Positions 7,638 through 16,041 of a stretch of DNA of 64,000 nucleotides are shown here, piece after piece; the first letter of the stretch is position 1, and each line of letters begins with the position of its first letter. The DNA comes from Vibrio penaeicida (lineage in GTDB: Bacteria; Pseudomonadota; Gammaproteobacteria; Enterobacterales; Vibrionaceae): NCBI RefSeq assembly GCF_002933855.1, contig NZ_BFAQ01000031.1, positions 98,494 to 162,493 of the forward strand, in the 5' to 3' direction. A program made the position numbers and the translations under genes. A model generated the notes under the pieces. The model was not told the origin of the DNA, did not search any database, and saw only the letters and a program-made list of their open reading frames with translations.

Positions 7638-8794
7638 GATTCCGCTCCATTTTTCAAAAGCTCGCGAGCAATAATGGTGCGTTGGATCTGATTCGTCCCT
7701 TCATAGATTTGTGTGATCTTGGCATCTCGATACAATCGCTCGGCTTCAACCCCGCGGATAAAACCGCCACCGCCATGAATTTGAGCCGCGTTAGCCGATT
7801 GAGCAACCGCCGTATCGCCGGCATAACATTTGGCGATGGAGCACGCTTTTGTGGCGGGCTTGCCTGCGTCTAACAACATGGCAGCCTGATGAACCAGTGC
7901 TCTTGCCGCCGCTATCTCTTTCGCCATATCTGCCATCATCCATTGCAAACCTTGGTTATGGCTGATGGGATTGCCAAATTGTTTGCGTGTCTGAGAAAAC
8001 TCAACAGATGCTTCTAGCCCCGCTTGAGCAATGCCCGTAGCTAGAGCAGCAATGCCTACGCGTCCTTTATCCAGTGCGCTCATCATCATGTAGAATCCGC
8101 GGTTTTCCTCTCCGAGTAAGGCACTTTCTTCTAGCTGTACATCATCAAAAAGTAGCGAGCCGACTTGCGAGGCGCGTTGCCCCATTTTTTCTTCCTTAGG
8201 TGCTTTGCTTACCCCTTCCAATGTGCAATCAACGATGAAGATGCTCATACCGCGGTGACCGGCGTCTAAATCTGTTCGTGCCAATACAAAGGCATAATCT
8301 GCAACTGGTGCGTTGTGGATCCAAATTTTCTCGCCACTTAACTGCCAGCCTTGTTCTGTCTTGGTGGCGGTGGTGCGAATATTAGAGACATCGGAACCCG
8401 CTTCGGCTTCCGTTATGCAGTACGCTACAAACTTTTCCGCCGTTAATATTTGCGGAAAAAGTCGATTTTGTTGTTCTTGATGACCGTATTTGCTGAGCAA
8501 GAAGGTGATCAGTTCAACCAGACCGCATTGATCCGCGATTGAAGCATAGCCCCGAGACAATTCTTCCATCACGATGGCATAACTCAGCGTGTCTAAACCG
8601 ATGCCTCCGTGTTCTTCTGGGGCAGTGATGCCCAATAAGCCAAGTTCACCCATTTGATGGTAAATATCACGTGGGAATGTGGAGTCCTTATCTAGCTGTT
8701 CTGCCCTTGGCCTTATTACTTCTTGCGCAAACCGGCGGGTGGTTTGCTTAATGTCTTCATAGACGTCTAAAGGTAATTGTGGGGTCACTAACAT
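7634..8794 (-). CDS. Acyl-CoA dehydrogenase family protein
   Basis: The 386-residue flavoprotein has all three acyl-CoA dehydrogenase domains. The signature CITEAEAGSDVS lies in the middle domain, GRVGIAALATGIAQA and QFGNPI in the third, and IYEGTNQIQR near the end carries the catalytic base Glu at about 365. Alpha,beta-oxidation of an acyl-CoA transfers electrons to ETF, whose genes are in the same island. AAGGAG precedes the ATG. It is the first gene of the minus-strand operon; an operator-like palindrome (8809-8824) overlaps the start of its leader. The chain length or functional groups of the substrate are not evident. Confidence 0.93.
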   Translation of the reverse strand: MLVTPQLPLDVYEDIKQTTRRFAQEVIRPRAEQLDKDSTFPRDIYHQMGELGLLGITAPEEHGGIGLDTLSYAIVMEELSRGYASIADQCGLVELITFLLSKYGHQEQQNRLFPQILTAEKFVAYCITEAEAGSDVSNIRTTATKTEQGWQLSGEKIWIHNAPVADYAFVLARTDLDAGHRGMSIFIVDCTLEGVSKAPKEEKMGQRASQVGSLLFDDVQLEESALLGEENRGFYMMMSALDKGRVGIAALATGIAQAGLEASVEFSQTRKQFGNPISHNQGLQWMMADMAKEIAAARALVHQAAMLLDAGKPATKACSIAKCYAGDTAVAQSANAAQIHGGGGFIRGVEAERLYRDAKITQIYEGTNQIQRTIIARELLKNGAES

Positions 8795-8808
8795 TTTTCA
8801 CTCTCCTT

Positions 8809-8824
8809 GTAACTATATGGTTAC
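8809..8824. promoter_or_regulatory. 16-bp palindromic operator GTAACTATATGGTTAC
   Basis: Inverted repeat GTAAC...GTTAC, 15 bases upstream of the acyl-CoA dehydrogenase start. Minus strand GTAACCATATAGTTAC matches the first 12 bases of the Rrf2-promoter site (2196-2207) and 15 of 16 bases of the site at 12314-12329. Confidence 0.65.
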
Positions 8825-8913
8825 TTATAATGAAATCTTGTGCTAAGGTCAAATATAAATCGGTTAAAAAATAACTGATAATGACAGGTTAATCACTAAT
8901 GGTTTGATTAAAT

Positions 8914-8929
8914 GTTGTTATAAAACAAC
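8914..8929. promoter_or_regulatory. Palindrome GTTGTT-ATAA-AACAAC upstream of aldehyde dehydrogenase
   Basis: Perfect six-base arms around a four-base centre, 28 bases before the aldehyde dehydrogenase start. It could be an operator for the plus-strand promoter; no regulator can be assigned. Confidence 0.35.
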
Positions 8930-8957
8930 GATATAATTTAATGAGTGAGAGTGGGAT

Positions 8958-10451
8958 ATGGCAGTTCTTAGTTTACCAAAGGAAGTAACACACTATCAGA
9001 TGTTAATAAATGGCGAGTGGACTATAGGCTCGTCGAGCAGCGAATTTGAAAGAAAAAGCCCTGGGCATGGCGTGGCGGTTTCAGTGTATCCACGAGGAAC
9101 AAAACAGGATGTATTCAACGCTGTCGTTGCCGCTCGCAATGCATTCGATGATGGCGCGTGGTCTCGCTGCTCTGGTGCAGAAAGAGCCGATAAACTTTCA
9201 GAAGTTGCTCGCCTGATTAAAGTGAACCAAGAAAAGCTGGCTTACCAAGAAACTCTGGAAACAGGCAAGCCAATTTCACAGAGCCGTGGTGAAGTTATGG
9301 GTGCTGCGGGTTTTTGGGATTATGCGGCTGGACAAGCCAGAGCCCTTGAAGGGGAAAGTTTTAACCAGCAGGGTGAAGACATCCTTGGCTTGGTATTACG
9401 TGAACCCATTGGTGTGGTTGGGCTGATCACTCCGTGGAACTTTCCATTCTTTATTCTTTGCGAACGCTTACCATTCATTTTGGCATCGGGTTGCAGTGTG
9501 GTCATAAAGCCCAGTGAGCTCACCGCAGGCACAACCTTGATGTTAGGTAAATTAATTGAGCAGGCGGGGATTCCAAAAGGGGTCGTGAACATGATTACCG
9601 GTCCAGGTTCGGAGCTTGGTAACGCCATGAGCCATCACGAAGATATCGATATGATCTCTTTCACTGGTTCAACTCAAGTAGGAAAAAGCGTGCTGGATGG
9701 TTCTAAGGTTAATATGAAAAAAGTTGGGCTAGAGCTTGGAGGAAAAAACCCTCATGTGGTGTTTGCCGACGCGGATTTGGATGAAGCGGCAGATGGTGTC
9801 GCGTTTGCACAATGTTTTAACGCTGGCCAATGCTGTGTGGGTGGAAGCCGACTTCTTGTGGATTCTTCGATTGCAGACGAATTTATCTCTCGTCTAAAAA
9901 CACGACTATCCAAAGTAAAGATAGGGGATCCTTTGGATGAAGATACTCAAGTGGGCTCAATGATCGATCCAACGCATTTTGGCAAAGTAAATGAGTATCT
10001 CGAAAGCGGTACGAAACAAGGGGCGACATGCGAATACGATTTTGGTGTGTGTACTGAGGTGCCGGAAAATGGCTTGTATTTCTCTCCTAAGATTTTCCGT
10101 GATGTTCCCCCTGAAGCGGATATTGCTTCTGAAGAAATCTTTGGTCCTATCTTAACGGTTAGCGAGTTTGATGGGTATGACGACGCTTTGAAGCAAGCTA
10201 ACGATTCGATATACGGATTATCTGCCAGTATCTGGACGAAGAACTTAAGCACAGCAACCAAAGCAATGCGTGATATTCAAGCGGGAAGAGTGTGGGTCAA
10301 CACCACAATAACCGGTGGTCCTGATATGCCCATTGGTGGCATGAAGCAGTCTGGTTTGGGAAGAGAAACAGGCAAATACGGCATTGATGAGTACACCGAA
10401 GTGAAGTCAGTTCACGTGTTTACGGGTCAGCGCGATATGTGGGTGTCGTAA
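8958..10451 (+). CDS. Aldehyde dehydrogenase (NAD(P)-dependent), betaine-aldehyde-dehydrogenase-like
   Basis: A 497-residue ALDH superfamily enzyme. LELGGKNP contains the general base Glu259, FNAGQCC contains the catalytic Cys (292/293), and TPWNFPFF and FTGSTQVGK form the nucleotide-binding site. It oxidises an aldehyde to the acid, in this context probably an intermediate of the same pathway. It is divergent from the acyl-CoA dehydrogenase operon and is followed by a rho-independent terminator at 10471, so it is probably transcribed alone. Its substrate cannot be deduced. Confidence 0.92.
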   Translation: MAVLSLPKEVTHYQMLINGEWTIGSSSSEFERKSPGHGVAVSVYPRGTKQDVFNAVVAARNAFDDGAWSRCSGAERADKLSEVARLIKVNQEKLAYQETLETGKPISQSRGEVMGAAGFWDYAAGQARALEGESFNQQGEDILGLVLREPIGVVGLITPWNFPFFILCERLPFILASGCSVVIKPSELTAGTTLMLGKLIEQAGIPKGVVNMITGPGSELGNAMSHHEDIDMISFTGSTQVGKSVLDGSKVNMKKVGLELGGKNPHVVFADADLDEAADGVAFAQCFNAGQCCVGGSRLLVDSSIADEFISRLKTRLSKVKIGDPLDEDTQVGSMIDPTHFGKVNEYLESGTKQGATCEYDFGVCTEVPENGLYFSPKIFRDVPPEADIASEEIFGPILTVSEFDGYDDALKQANDSIYGLSASIWTKNLSTATKAMRDIQAGRVWVNTTITGGPDMPIGGMKQSGLGRETGKYGIDEYTEVKSVHVFTGQRDMWVS

Positions 10452-10470
10452 TTCCCTGAATTTATGAAGA

Positions 10471-10489
10471 GGCGGAGTACCGCCTTTTT
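10471..10489 (+). terminator. Rho-independent terminator after the aldehyde dehydrogenase
   Basis: Stem GGCGG-AGTA-CCGCC (10471-10484) followed directly by TTTTT. It separates the aldehyde dehydrogenase from etfB. Confidence 0.8.
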
Positions 10490-10500
10490 CAGATATTGAA

Positions 10501-10516
10501 ATAACTAATTAGTTAC
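10501..10516. promoter_or_regulatory. Operator-like palindrome upstream of etfB
   Basis: ATAACTAATTAGTTAC contains the perfect palindrome TAACTAATTAGTTA. It has the same GTAAC half-site and TAG spacing as the sites at 5661, 8809 and 12314, and lies 13 bases before the etfB start. Confidence 0.5.
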
Positions 10517-10529
10517 TTGAGGTTGAAGT

Positions 10530-11279
10530 ATGAAGGTATTGGTTCCGGTAAAAAGAGTGGTGGACCACAACGTTCGAGTTCGGGTTAACGATTCGAATAC
10601 TGGTATTGAATTAAACAACGTGAAAATGGCCATGAACCCCTTTGATGAAATAGCGGTGGAAGCGGCTATTGCACTGAAAGAGCAAGGCAAGGTGAAAGAG
10701 GTCACCGCGATATCTGTTGGTGGTAAAGAGTGCGAAAGCGAACTGCGCCACGCAATGGCAATGGGCGCGGATAATGCTGTATTGATTAAGTGTGAACAAC
10801 CAGCAGAACCGTTAGCTGTGGCAAAACTATTGGCTGCTTATTGTCAGGAAAGCGCTTGTGAACTGGTCATTATGGGAAAGCAGGCGATTGATGATGATTG
10901 CAACCAAACAGGGCAAATGTTGGCGGCGTTAATGAATTGCTCTCAGGCAACGTTTGCATCCGAAATAGAAATAGAGGGTAAGGATATAAAAGTAACACGT
11001 GAAGTGGACGGCGGCTTGCATACTGTGGCGTTTGAAGCGCCCGGCATTATCACGACAGATTTACGCTTGAATACCCCTCGCTTTGTGAGTTTACCTAACT
11101 TGATGAAAGCGAAACGCAAAACAGTGGAATACAAAACAGCCGAAGAATATGGGGTGGACTTATCGCCAAAATTGGAAGTGCTTTCTGTTACGTCGCCTCC
11201 AAAACGAAGCGGTGGGCAAATGCTCGATAGTGTTTCTGAACTGGTAGATAAACTGAAATCGCATAAAGCCGTTTGGTAA
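10530..11279 (+). CDS. etfB: Electron transfer flavoprotein beta subunit
   Basis: 249 residues, the usual size for EtfB. MKVLVPVKRVVDHNVRVRV at the start, NPFDEIAVEAAIALKE and GKQAIDDDCNQTGQMLA are family signatures for the AMP-binding beta subunit. With EtfA it forms the soluble heterodimer that takes electrons from the acyl-CoA dehydrogenase and delivers them to ETF-QO. The gene starts right after an operator-like palindrome and is followed by etfA after 9 bases. This may be a dedicated ETF, with the housekeeping pair elsewhere in the genome; that is inference. Confidence 0.95.
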   Translation: MKVLVPVKRVVDHNVRVRVNDSNTGIELNNVKMAMNPFDEIAVEAAIALKEQGKVKEVTAISVGGKECESELRHAMAMGADNAVLIKCEQPAEPLAVAKLLAAYCQESACELVIMGKQAIDDDCNQTGQMLAALMNCSQATFASEIEIEGKDIKVTREVDGGLHTVAFEAPGIITTDLRLNTPRFVSLPNLMKAKRKTVEYKTAEEYGVDLSPKLEVLSVTSPPKRSGGQMLDSVSELVDKLKSHKAVW

Positions 11280-11288
11280 GGAGTCAAA

Positions 11289-12221
11289 ATGAAACTACTA
11301 GTGATTGGTGAATATGCCAACGACAAACTCAGCGATGCAACGGCAAAAGTGGTCAGTGCCGCTTCATCGATTGCCGAAGATATTCATGTTTTGCTGACGA
11401 AAAACGATTCAGCCATAACTGAACAGGCGGCTGCTATCGAAGGGGTAAGTAAAGTGCTTACTTGGGAAGTCGCTTCTCATCAAGCAGAAAGCCTTGCCCC
11501 TGTGATTTCAGAGATCGCACAACACTATGATGCGGTGTGGGTATCGAGTTCGAGTTTCGGCAAAGATCTATTGCCCCGTATTGCCGCGCTTTTGGATGTG
11601 ATGCAAGTTTCGGATGTGGTGGAAGTGGTCGACAGCAAGACATTTGTTCGCCCTATTTATGCAGGAAATGCGCTGCAAACTGTGCGAAGTCATGATGAGA
11701 AACAGCTTTGTACCATTCGAGCTTCCAGCTTTAAGGCTGCTCAGATCGGCAATACGCCAAATGCACAGATCGAAAGCATTCAAAAAGAGCAACCGCAACC
11801 CCAAACCAAGCATATTGGAACAAGGCTGAACCAGAGTGAACGGCCGGAATTGACCTCAGCAGAAACTGTTGTGTCGGGCGGTCGTGGGATTGGGTCTGAA
11901 GGAGCGTTTCAGCTAATATTAATGCAGTTTGCCGACGAATTAGGCGCTGCTGTTGGTGCCTCCCGTGCTGCGGTGGATTCTGGATTTGCCCCTAATGACT
12001 GGCAAGTTGGCCAAACAGGAAAAATCGTTGCGCCAGATTTCTATTTTGCTATTGGCCTATCAGGGGCTATTCAACATATCGCAGGCATGAAAGATTCGGG
12101 GGTCATCATAGCGATAAATAAAGACCCAGAAGCGCCTATTTTTGAAGTGGCAGATTACGGGCTATGCGGAGATCTATTTGAGATCTTGCCGCAATTGAAA
12201 GCAGAGCTGAAGGCTGTATAA
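11289..12221 (+). CDS. etfA: Electron transfer flavoprotein alpha subunit
   Basis: 310 residues, matching EtfA. The C-terminal FAD domain shows VSGGRGIGSEGAFQLI, LGAAVGASRAAVDSGF and QVGQTGKIVAPDFYFAIG, the conserved flavin-binding stretch. It pairs with EtfB, whose gene lies immediately upstream; TAAGGAG precedes the start. Shuttles electrons from acyl-CoA dehydrogenase to the membrane ETF-QO encoded at 4015-5655. Confidence 0.95.
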   Translation: MKLLVIGEYANDKLSDATAKVVSAASSIAEDIHVLLTKNDSAITEQAAAIEGVSKVLTWEVASHQAESLAPVISEIAQHYDAVWVSSSSFGKDLLPRIAALLDVMQVSDVVEVVDSKTFVRPIYAGNALQTVRSHDEKQLCTIRASSFKAAQIGNTPNAQIESIQKEQPQPQTKHIGTRLNQSERPELTSAETVVSGGRGIGSEGAFQLILMQFADELGAAVGASRAAVDSGFAPNDWQVGQTGKIVAPDFYFAIGLSGAIQHIAGMKDSGVIIAINKDPEAPIFEVADYGLCGDLFEILPQLKAELKAV

Positions 12222-12313
12222 ATTCGGGCAATGTTACTGAGTATAAACATCACATTTGTACATAAAATCACCATATTTTCCTTGAGAGGTCAAATGGTGT
12301 GTGTTAAAAGTAT

Positions 12314-12329
12314 GTAACTAGATGGTTAC
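12314..12329. promoter_or_regulatory. Palindromic operator GTAACTAGATGGTTAC upstream of the ABC transporter
   Basis: The inverted repeat extends outward to TATGTAAC / GTTACATA (12311-12332). It is 15/16 identical to the site at 8809-8824 and lies 57 bases before the binding-protein start. Confidence 0.65.
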
Positions 12330-12385
12330 ATATAATTAAAATCATCTACACTTGATCAAAAGCGTATCTAAAGAAGGATTTTGTT

Positions 12386-13501
12386 ATGTCATTCATCAAG
12401 ACATTCCTAGAAAAGGAAACCATATCGAGACGCAATTTTATCATCGGCAGTGCCTATGGTATGGGCGGTCTAGCGGCGGCATCCACCTTTGGTGCTGGTT
12501 CGGTTCTTGCCGCTGGGCAAAAAACAGCGCCTGTTTTAGCGTGGGGGTATCGAACGCCTGATAACCCATACTGGAACACCATAGTCTCTGGCGGTAAAGC
12601 GTTTGCTGAGTCATTGGGTATGGACTTAACCCATATCATCCATGGCGGAAACAACGAGAAAGTGCTGGCGGATACAAAGTCACTGTTGTCTTTGACCAAA
12701 GGTCGCTTGGCGCTTGCAGTCGATGCTAACGATTCCCCCAATGCACGATCTGTCGTTCAAGCATGTAAAGACGCGAACGGTTTTGTTAGTACTATTTGGA
12801 ACAAAACCGATGATCTTCATCCTTGGGACTTTGGCGATAACTACGTTTGCCACATTAGTTGGTCCGACTATGAGCCATCACAAAAGATTGCCAAGATTTT
12901 GCTGGATGCAATTGACGGCAAAGGCGGAATTGTAGGGATTGGCGGTATTGCCTCCAATGTTCCTGCGATTGAGCGAAAAGCCGGCTTGCTAAAAGCGTTG
13001 GAAGGCTACCCAGATGTTGAGCTTCTTGATTGGCAAGCGGCAGATTGGAGTACATCTAAAGCGGTCGATGTGATGGGCACCATGCTGACACGATTTGGTG
13101 ATGATATTAAGGGAGTGTTCTCCTCTAACGACAGCATGACGCTTGGTATTTTAGAAGCCCTTCGAGCAGAAGGACTTGCTGGTGAAATTCCAATTGTTTC
13201 CTTTGACGGAACGGCTGACGTGGTTAAGTTGGTGATCGATGGCGAAGTGCTTTGTACGGTCAGCACTAACCCATATTGGGCTGGTGGTATTGCGTTATCT
13301 TTGGCTTATCACGCCGCTATTGGTACGTACAAGCCTTCTGAAGAGCCAAAAGCGCACCGAGAGTTTTATGGTCCTGCTGTAATCATCACACAGAAAGATG
13401 CCAAACAATGGTACGAGGAAAACGTCGCCAATATTCCGACCTACAATTGGGAAGACTACTTCTCTCTTTCTAGCGGTCTTATTCAATACCGTACGTTTTA
13501 A
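12386..13501 (+). CDS. Sugar ABC transporter substrate-binding protein (Tat-exported)
   Basis: A 371-residue periplasmic binding protein of the ribose/galactose type (Peripla_BP_4), with VLAWGYRTPDNPYWNTI as the first strand of the fold and GVFSSNDSMTLGILEAL in the second lobe. The N-terminus has a twin-arginine motif (ISRRNFIIG, residues 13-21), a hydrophobic stretch and a VLAAG cleavage region, so export by Tat is likely, which is unusual but known for this class. It begins a transporter operon (binding protein, permease, ATPase, permease). A hairpin follows its stop. The ligand is presumably the sugar or sugar-acid degraded by the island. Confidence 0.88.
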   Translation: MSFIKTFLEKETISRRNFIIGSAYGMGGLAAASTFGAGSVLAAGQKTAPVLAWGYRTPDNPYWNTIVSGGKAFAESLGMDLTHIIHGGNNEKVLADTKSLLSLTKGRLALAVDANDSPNARSVVQACKDANGFVSTIWNKTDDLHPWDFGDNYVCHISWSDYEPSQKIAKILLDAIDGKGGIVGIGGIASNVPAIERKAGLLKALEGYPDVELLDWQAADWSTSKAVDVMGTMLTRFGDDIKGVFSSNDSMTLGILEALRAEGLAGEIPIVSFDGTADVVKLVIDGEVLCTVSTNPYWAGGIALSLAYHAAIGTYKPSEEPKAHREFYGPAVIITQKDAKQWYEENVANIPTYNWEDYFSLSSGLIQYRTF

Positions 13502-13516
13502 TTACTGATATTTCAT

Positions 13517-13534
13517 GGGGTGTGAAAGCACCCC
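13517..13534 (+). other. Intercistronic hairpin after the binding protein gene
   Basis: GGGGTG-TGAAAG-CACCCC with no T-run, between the binding protein and first permease genes. Such hairpins commonly stabilise binding-protein mRNA relative to the downstream transporter genes. Confidence 0.6.
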
Positions 13535-13557
13535 AAATAAGAACATAAGGAAGTGAT

Positions 13558-14520
13558 ATGTCATTGAACATCAGTAAGTCTACTCTACAACGTTGGGCGC
13601 CTGTTTTGGTGCTTTTAGTGTTGTGTCTGATACTTACCACCATTAATTCTAATTTCTTTTCTGTTCGCAATTTTGCACGTATTGCTACGGCATCTGCCGC
13701 TCCGCTTATGGTCGCGATCGGAGTGACCTTCATCATTCTTATGGGTTCAATTGACTTGTCAATGGAAGGAATAGTGGCATTCAGCGGTGCCATGCTCGCC
13801 ATCACGATTAGTTATTTAGGCGGGTTTGAATCTTGGGGTTGGCTTGCAGTGCCAATCGCCCTGTTGATTGGTGCCGTACTTGGCTTAATTAATGGGTTAT
13901 TGCATGTGATGCTCCGAATTCCTTCTTTTCTAGCCAGTTTAGGAATGGGGTTTACCTGCATTGGTTTAACCATGTTTCTGACAGATGGGAACCGCATTCA
14001 AGCAAAAGATACCGTGTTTCGTATGTTGTTGACTGAGCGATTCTGGGGTTTCCCTCTCATGGTATACGCAGCGCTCGCTGCACTAGTAGGGGCGTGGTTC
14101 ATTCAAAATCATACGTCATTAGGAAGGCATTTCTACGCCATCGGTGGTGGAGAAGAATTAGCACATGCATCCGGTGTAAAAGTAAACCGAGTCCGAGTTT
14201 TAGGGTTTGCTTTAGCAGGAGTATTTTTTGCGGCAGGAGCAATTTTTGCGGTGGCACGAATTGGCTCGGTAGCCAGTAACCTCGGTGACGGTTACATGTT
14301 TATTGCCATTACCTCGGTGGTTGTTGGAGGTACAGCACTTACAGGGGGTGTCGGAGGTGTTTGGCAAAGCTTGATTGGCGTCCTTATTGTGAACGTGATT
14401 AACAATGGCATGGTATTAGTCGGTTTTCCCACTTACATCCAACAGGGTGTACTTGGCCTAATGGTGATTCTTGCTGTTGCGCTAGCCACTAACCGCCACC
14501 TAACACAGCTCGTCAAATAG
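13558..14520 (+). CDS. Sugar ABC transporter permease (RbsC-like)
   Basis: A 320-residue hydrophobic protein of the BPD_transp_2 family with 8-10 membrane spans. GGIDLS-type motif appears as LMGSIDLSMEGIVAFSGAM and the C-terminal VVVGGTALTGGVGGVWQS is the conserved permease loop that contacts the ATPase. AAGGAAGTG precedes the start. It is the first of two permeases in the operon, so the pore is likely a heterodimer. Confidence 0.92.
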   Translation: MSLNISKSTLQRWAPVLVLLVLCLILTTINSNFFSVRNFARIATASAAPLMVAIGVTFIILMGSIDLSMEGIVAFSGAMLAITISYLGGFESWGWLAVPIALLIGAVLGLINGLLHVMLRIPSFLASLGMGFTCIGLTMFLTDGNRIQAKDTVFRMLLTERFWGFPLMVYAALAALVGAWFIQNHTSLGRHFYAIGGGEELAHASGVKVNRVRVLGFALAGVFFAAGAIFAVARIGSVASNLGDGYMFIAITSVVVGGTALTGGVGGVWQSLIGVLIVNVINNGMVLVGFPTYIQQGVLGLMVILAVALATNRHLTQLVK

Positions 14521-14529
14521 GAGTTTCTG

Positions 14530-16032
14530 ATGTTGCAGTTTGTAGACGTAGATAAAACCTTCCCTGGCGTGCATGCCCTGAAAAAGATCAACTTCGAGAT
14601 CCACCCCGGAGAAGTAGTTGGGTTAGTTGGCGAAAACGGTGCAGGAAAATCCACCTTGATGAAGGTGATCTATGGTGCTTATCAGCACGATGGTGGGCAA
14701 GTTTTGATTGACGGTCAACCCGTCAAATTTGAAAACCCAAGACAGGCAATGACACAAGGGATCGGAATGGTATTCCAAGAGCAATCTCTGATTCTCAACT
14801 TGAGTGTGATGGAGAATTTGTTCCTTGGGTTTGAAGACCAATTCAAGACCTTTGGCATTTTAAATTGGAAAGCGATGGCAGAAGCCGCTCGCGTTCAGCT
14901 TAAAAAAGTGAAGCTGGATATAGATCCGAGCGTGATGACTTCAAGCCTTTCTTTTACCCAAAGGCAACTTGTGGAACTGGCGAAAGTATTGGCGTTGGAA
15001 GAGCGCGTAGATGGTGACTTGGTGATCTTGCTTGACGAACCAACGTCGGTTTTGCCAAGAAAAGAGATCGAACTCCTATTCGCTTTGGTCCGAGAGTTAA
15101 CCTCACGAGCATCTTTTGTTTTTGTGTCTCACCGAATGGACGAGGTGATCGAGCTTTCCGATCGCGTGTATGTGATGAAAGACGGTGAGGTTGTGGAGCA
15201 GTTAACGCGAGAAGAATGTGACATAAAGAACATTCAACGCAAAATGGTTGGGCGAGATGTCGACCAAGAATATTACCGAGAAAACAAGCAAAAACCTTAC
15301 GACAGCCATACGCCGCTGTTAAAGACCAGCCAGCTATCAAAAAGCCAAGCTTATCAGGATATTAACTTTGAGTTGCATGCTGGTGAAGTGCTGTGTCTAG
15401 TCGGTACAGAAGGCTGTGGCAGTGAAGCCGTGATGAGAACACTGTTTGGTTTAGAACGACAAGATGCCGGTGAAGTATTGATTTCCAATGCCGAAAAAAG
15501 TGCAGATAGCGTTACGCAGGCAGTGAATGCAGGTATGGGTTACATTCCAAGAGAACGCAAAATAGAAGGCATTGTCGGGGGTATGTCGGTATTTGAAAAC
15601 ATCACACTACCAGACATGCACCACTACGCTAAGTCTGGCGTATTGGACGTGCCAAGAGAACGTGAAGTAGCAAAAAAATGGGTATCCGCTTTATCAATCA
15701 AAACGCCGACGATAGATACGCTTTGCTCTCGATTGTCGGGTGGAAATCAACAGAAAGTGGTGTTGTCGAAATGGCGAAACAGCGGCGCAAAGATCATATT
15801 GCTTGATCACCCAACTCGTGGATTGGATATCGGTGCTAAGGAAGATGTCTACGAAATGGTGCGAGCGCTTTGTGATGATGGTTGTGGCGTGATTCTGATT
15901 GCCGATACCTTGGAAGAGGCCATCGGGTTATCTCATACGTTGTTGGTGATGAAAGATGGTCAAATTACTCAGCGCTATGACAGCGCTGATGGAAAGCCAG
16001 ATCAACAAGCATTGCTATTTTATATGGTTTAA
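14530..16032 (+). CDS. Sugar ABC transporter ATP-binding protein (RbsA/MglA-like, two nucleotide domains)
   Basis: 500 residues with two ABC domains. Domain 1 has Walker A GENGAGKST (about 36-44), a non-standard signature LSFTQRQL and Walker B LLDEPTS. Domain 2 has a degenerate Walker A (GTEGCGSEAV), a normal signature LSGGNQQKV, and Walker B LLDHPTRG in which the catalytic Glu is replaced by His. Thus one composite ATP site (Walker A/B of domain 1 plus signature of domain 2) is canonical and the other is not. The gene begins 9 bases after the first permease. Confidence 0.92.
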   Translation: MLQFVDVDKTFPGVHALKKINFEIHPGEVVGLVGENGAGKSTLMKVIYGAYQHDGGQVLIDGQPVKFENPRQAMTQGIGMVFQEQSLILNLSVMENLFLGFEDQFKTFGILNWKAMAEAARVQLKKVKLDIDPSVMTSSLSFTQRQLVELAKVLALEERVDGDLVILLDEPTSVLPRKEIELLFALVRELTSRASFVFVSHRMDEVIELSDRVYVMKDGEVVEQLTREECDIKNIQRKMVGRDVDQEYYRENKQKPYDSHTPLLKTSQLSKSQAYQDINFELHAGEVLCLVGTEGCGSEAVMRTLFGLERQDAGEVLISNAEKSADSVTQAVNAGMGYIPRERKIEGIVGGMSVFENITLPDMHHYAKSGVLDVPREREVAKKWVSALSIKTPTIDTLCSRLSGGNQQKVVLSKWRNSGAKIILLDHPTRGLDIGAKEDVYEMVRALCDDGCGVILIADTLEEAIGLSHTLLVMKDGQITQRYDSADGKPDQQALLFYMV

Positions 16033-16041
16033 GGAAAACGG

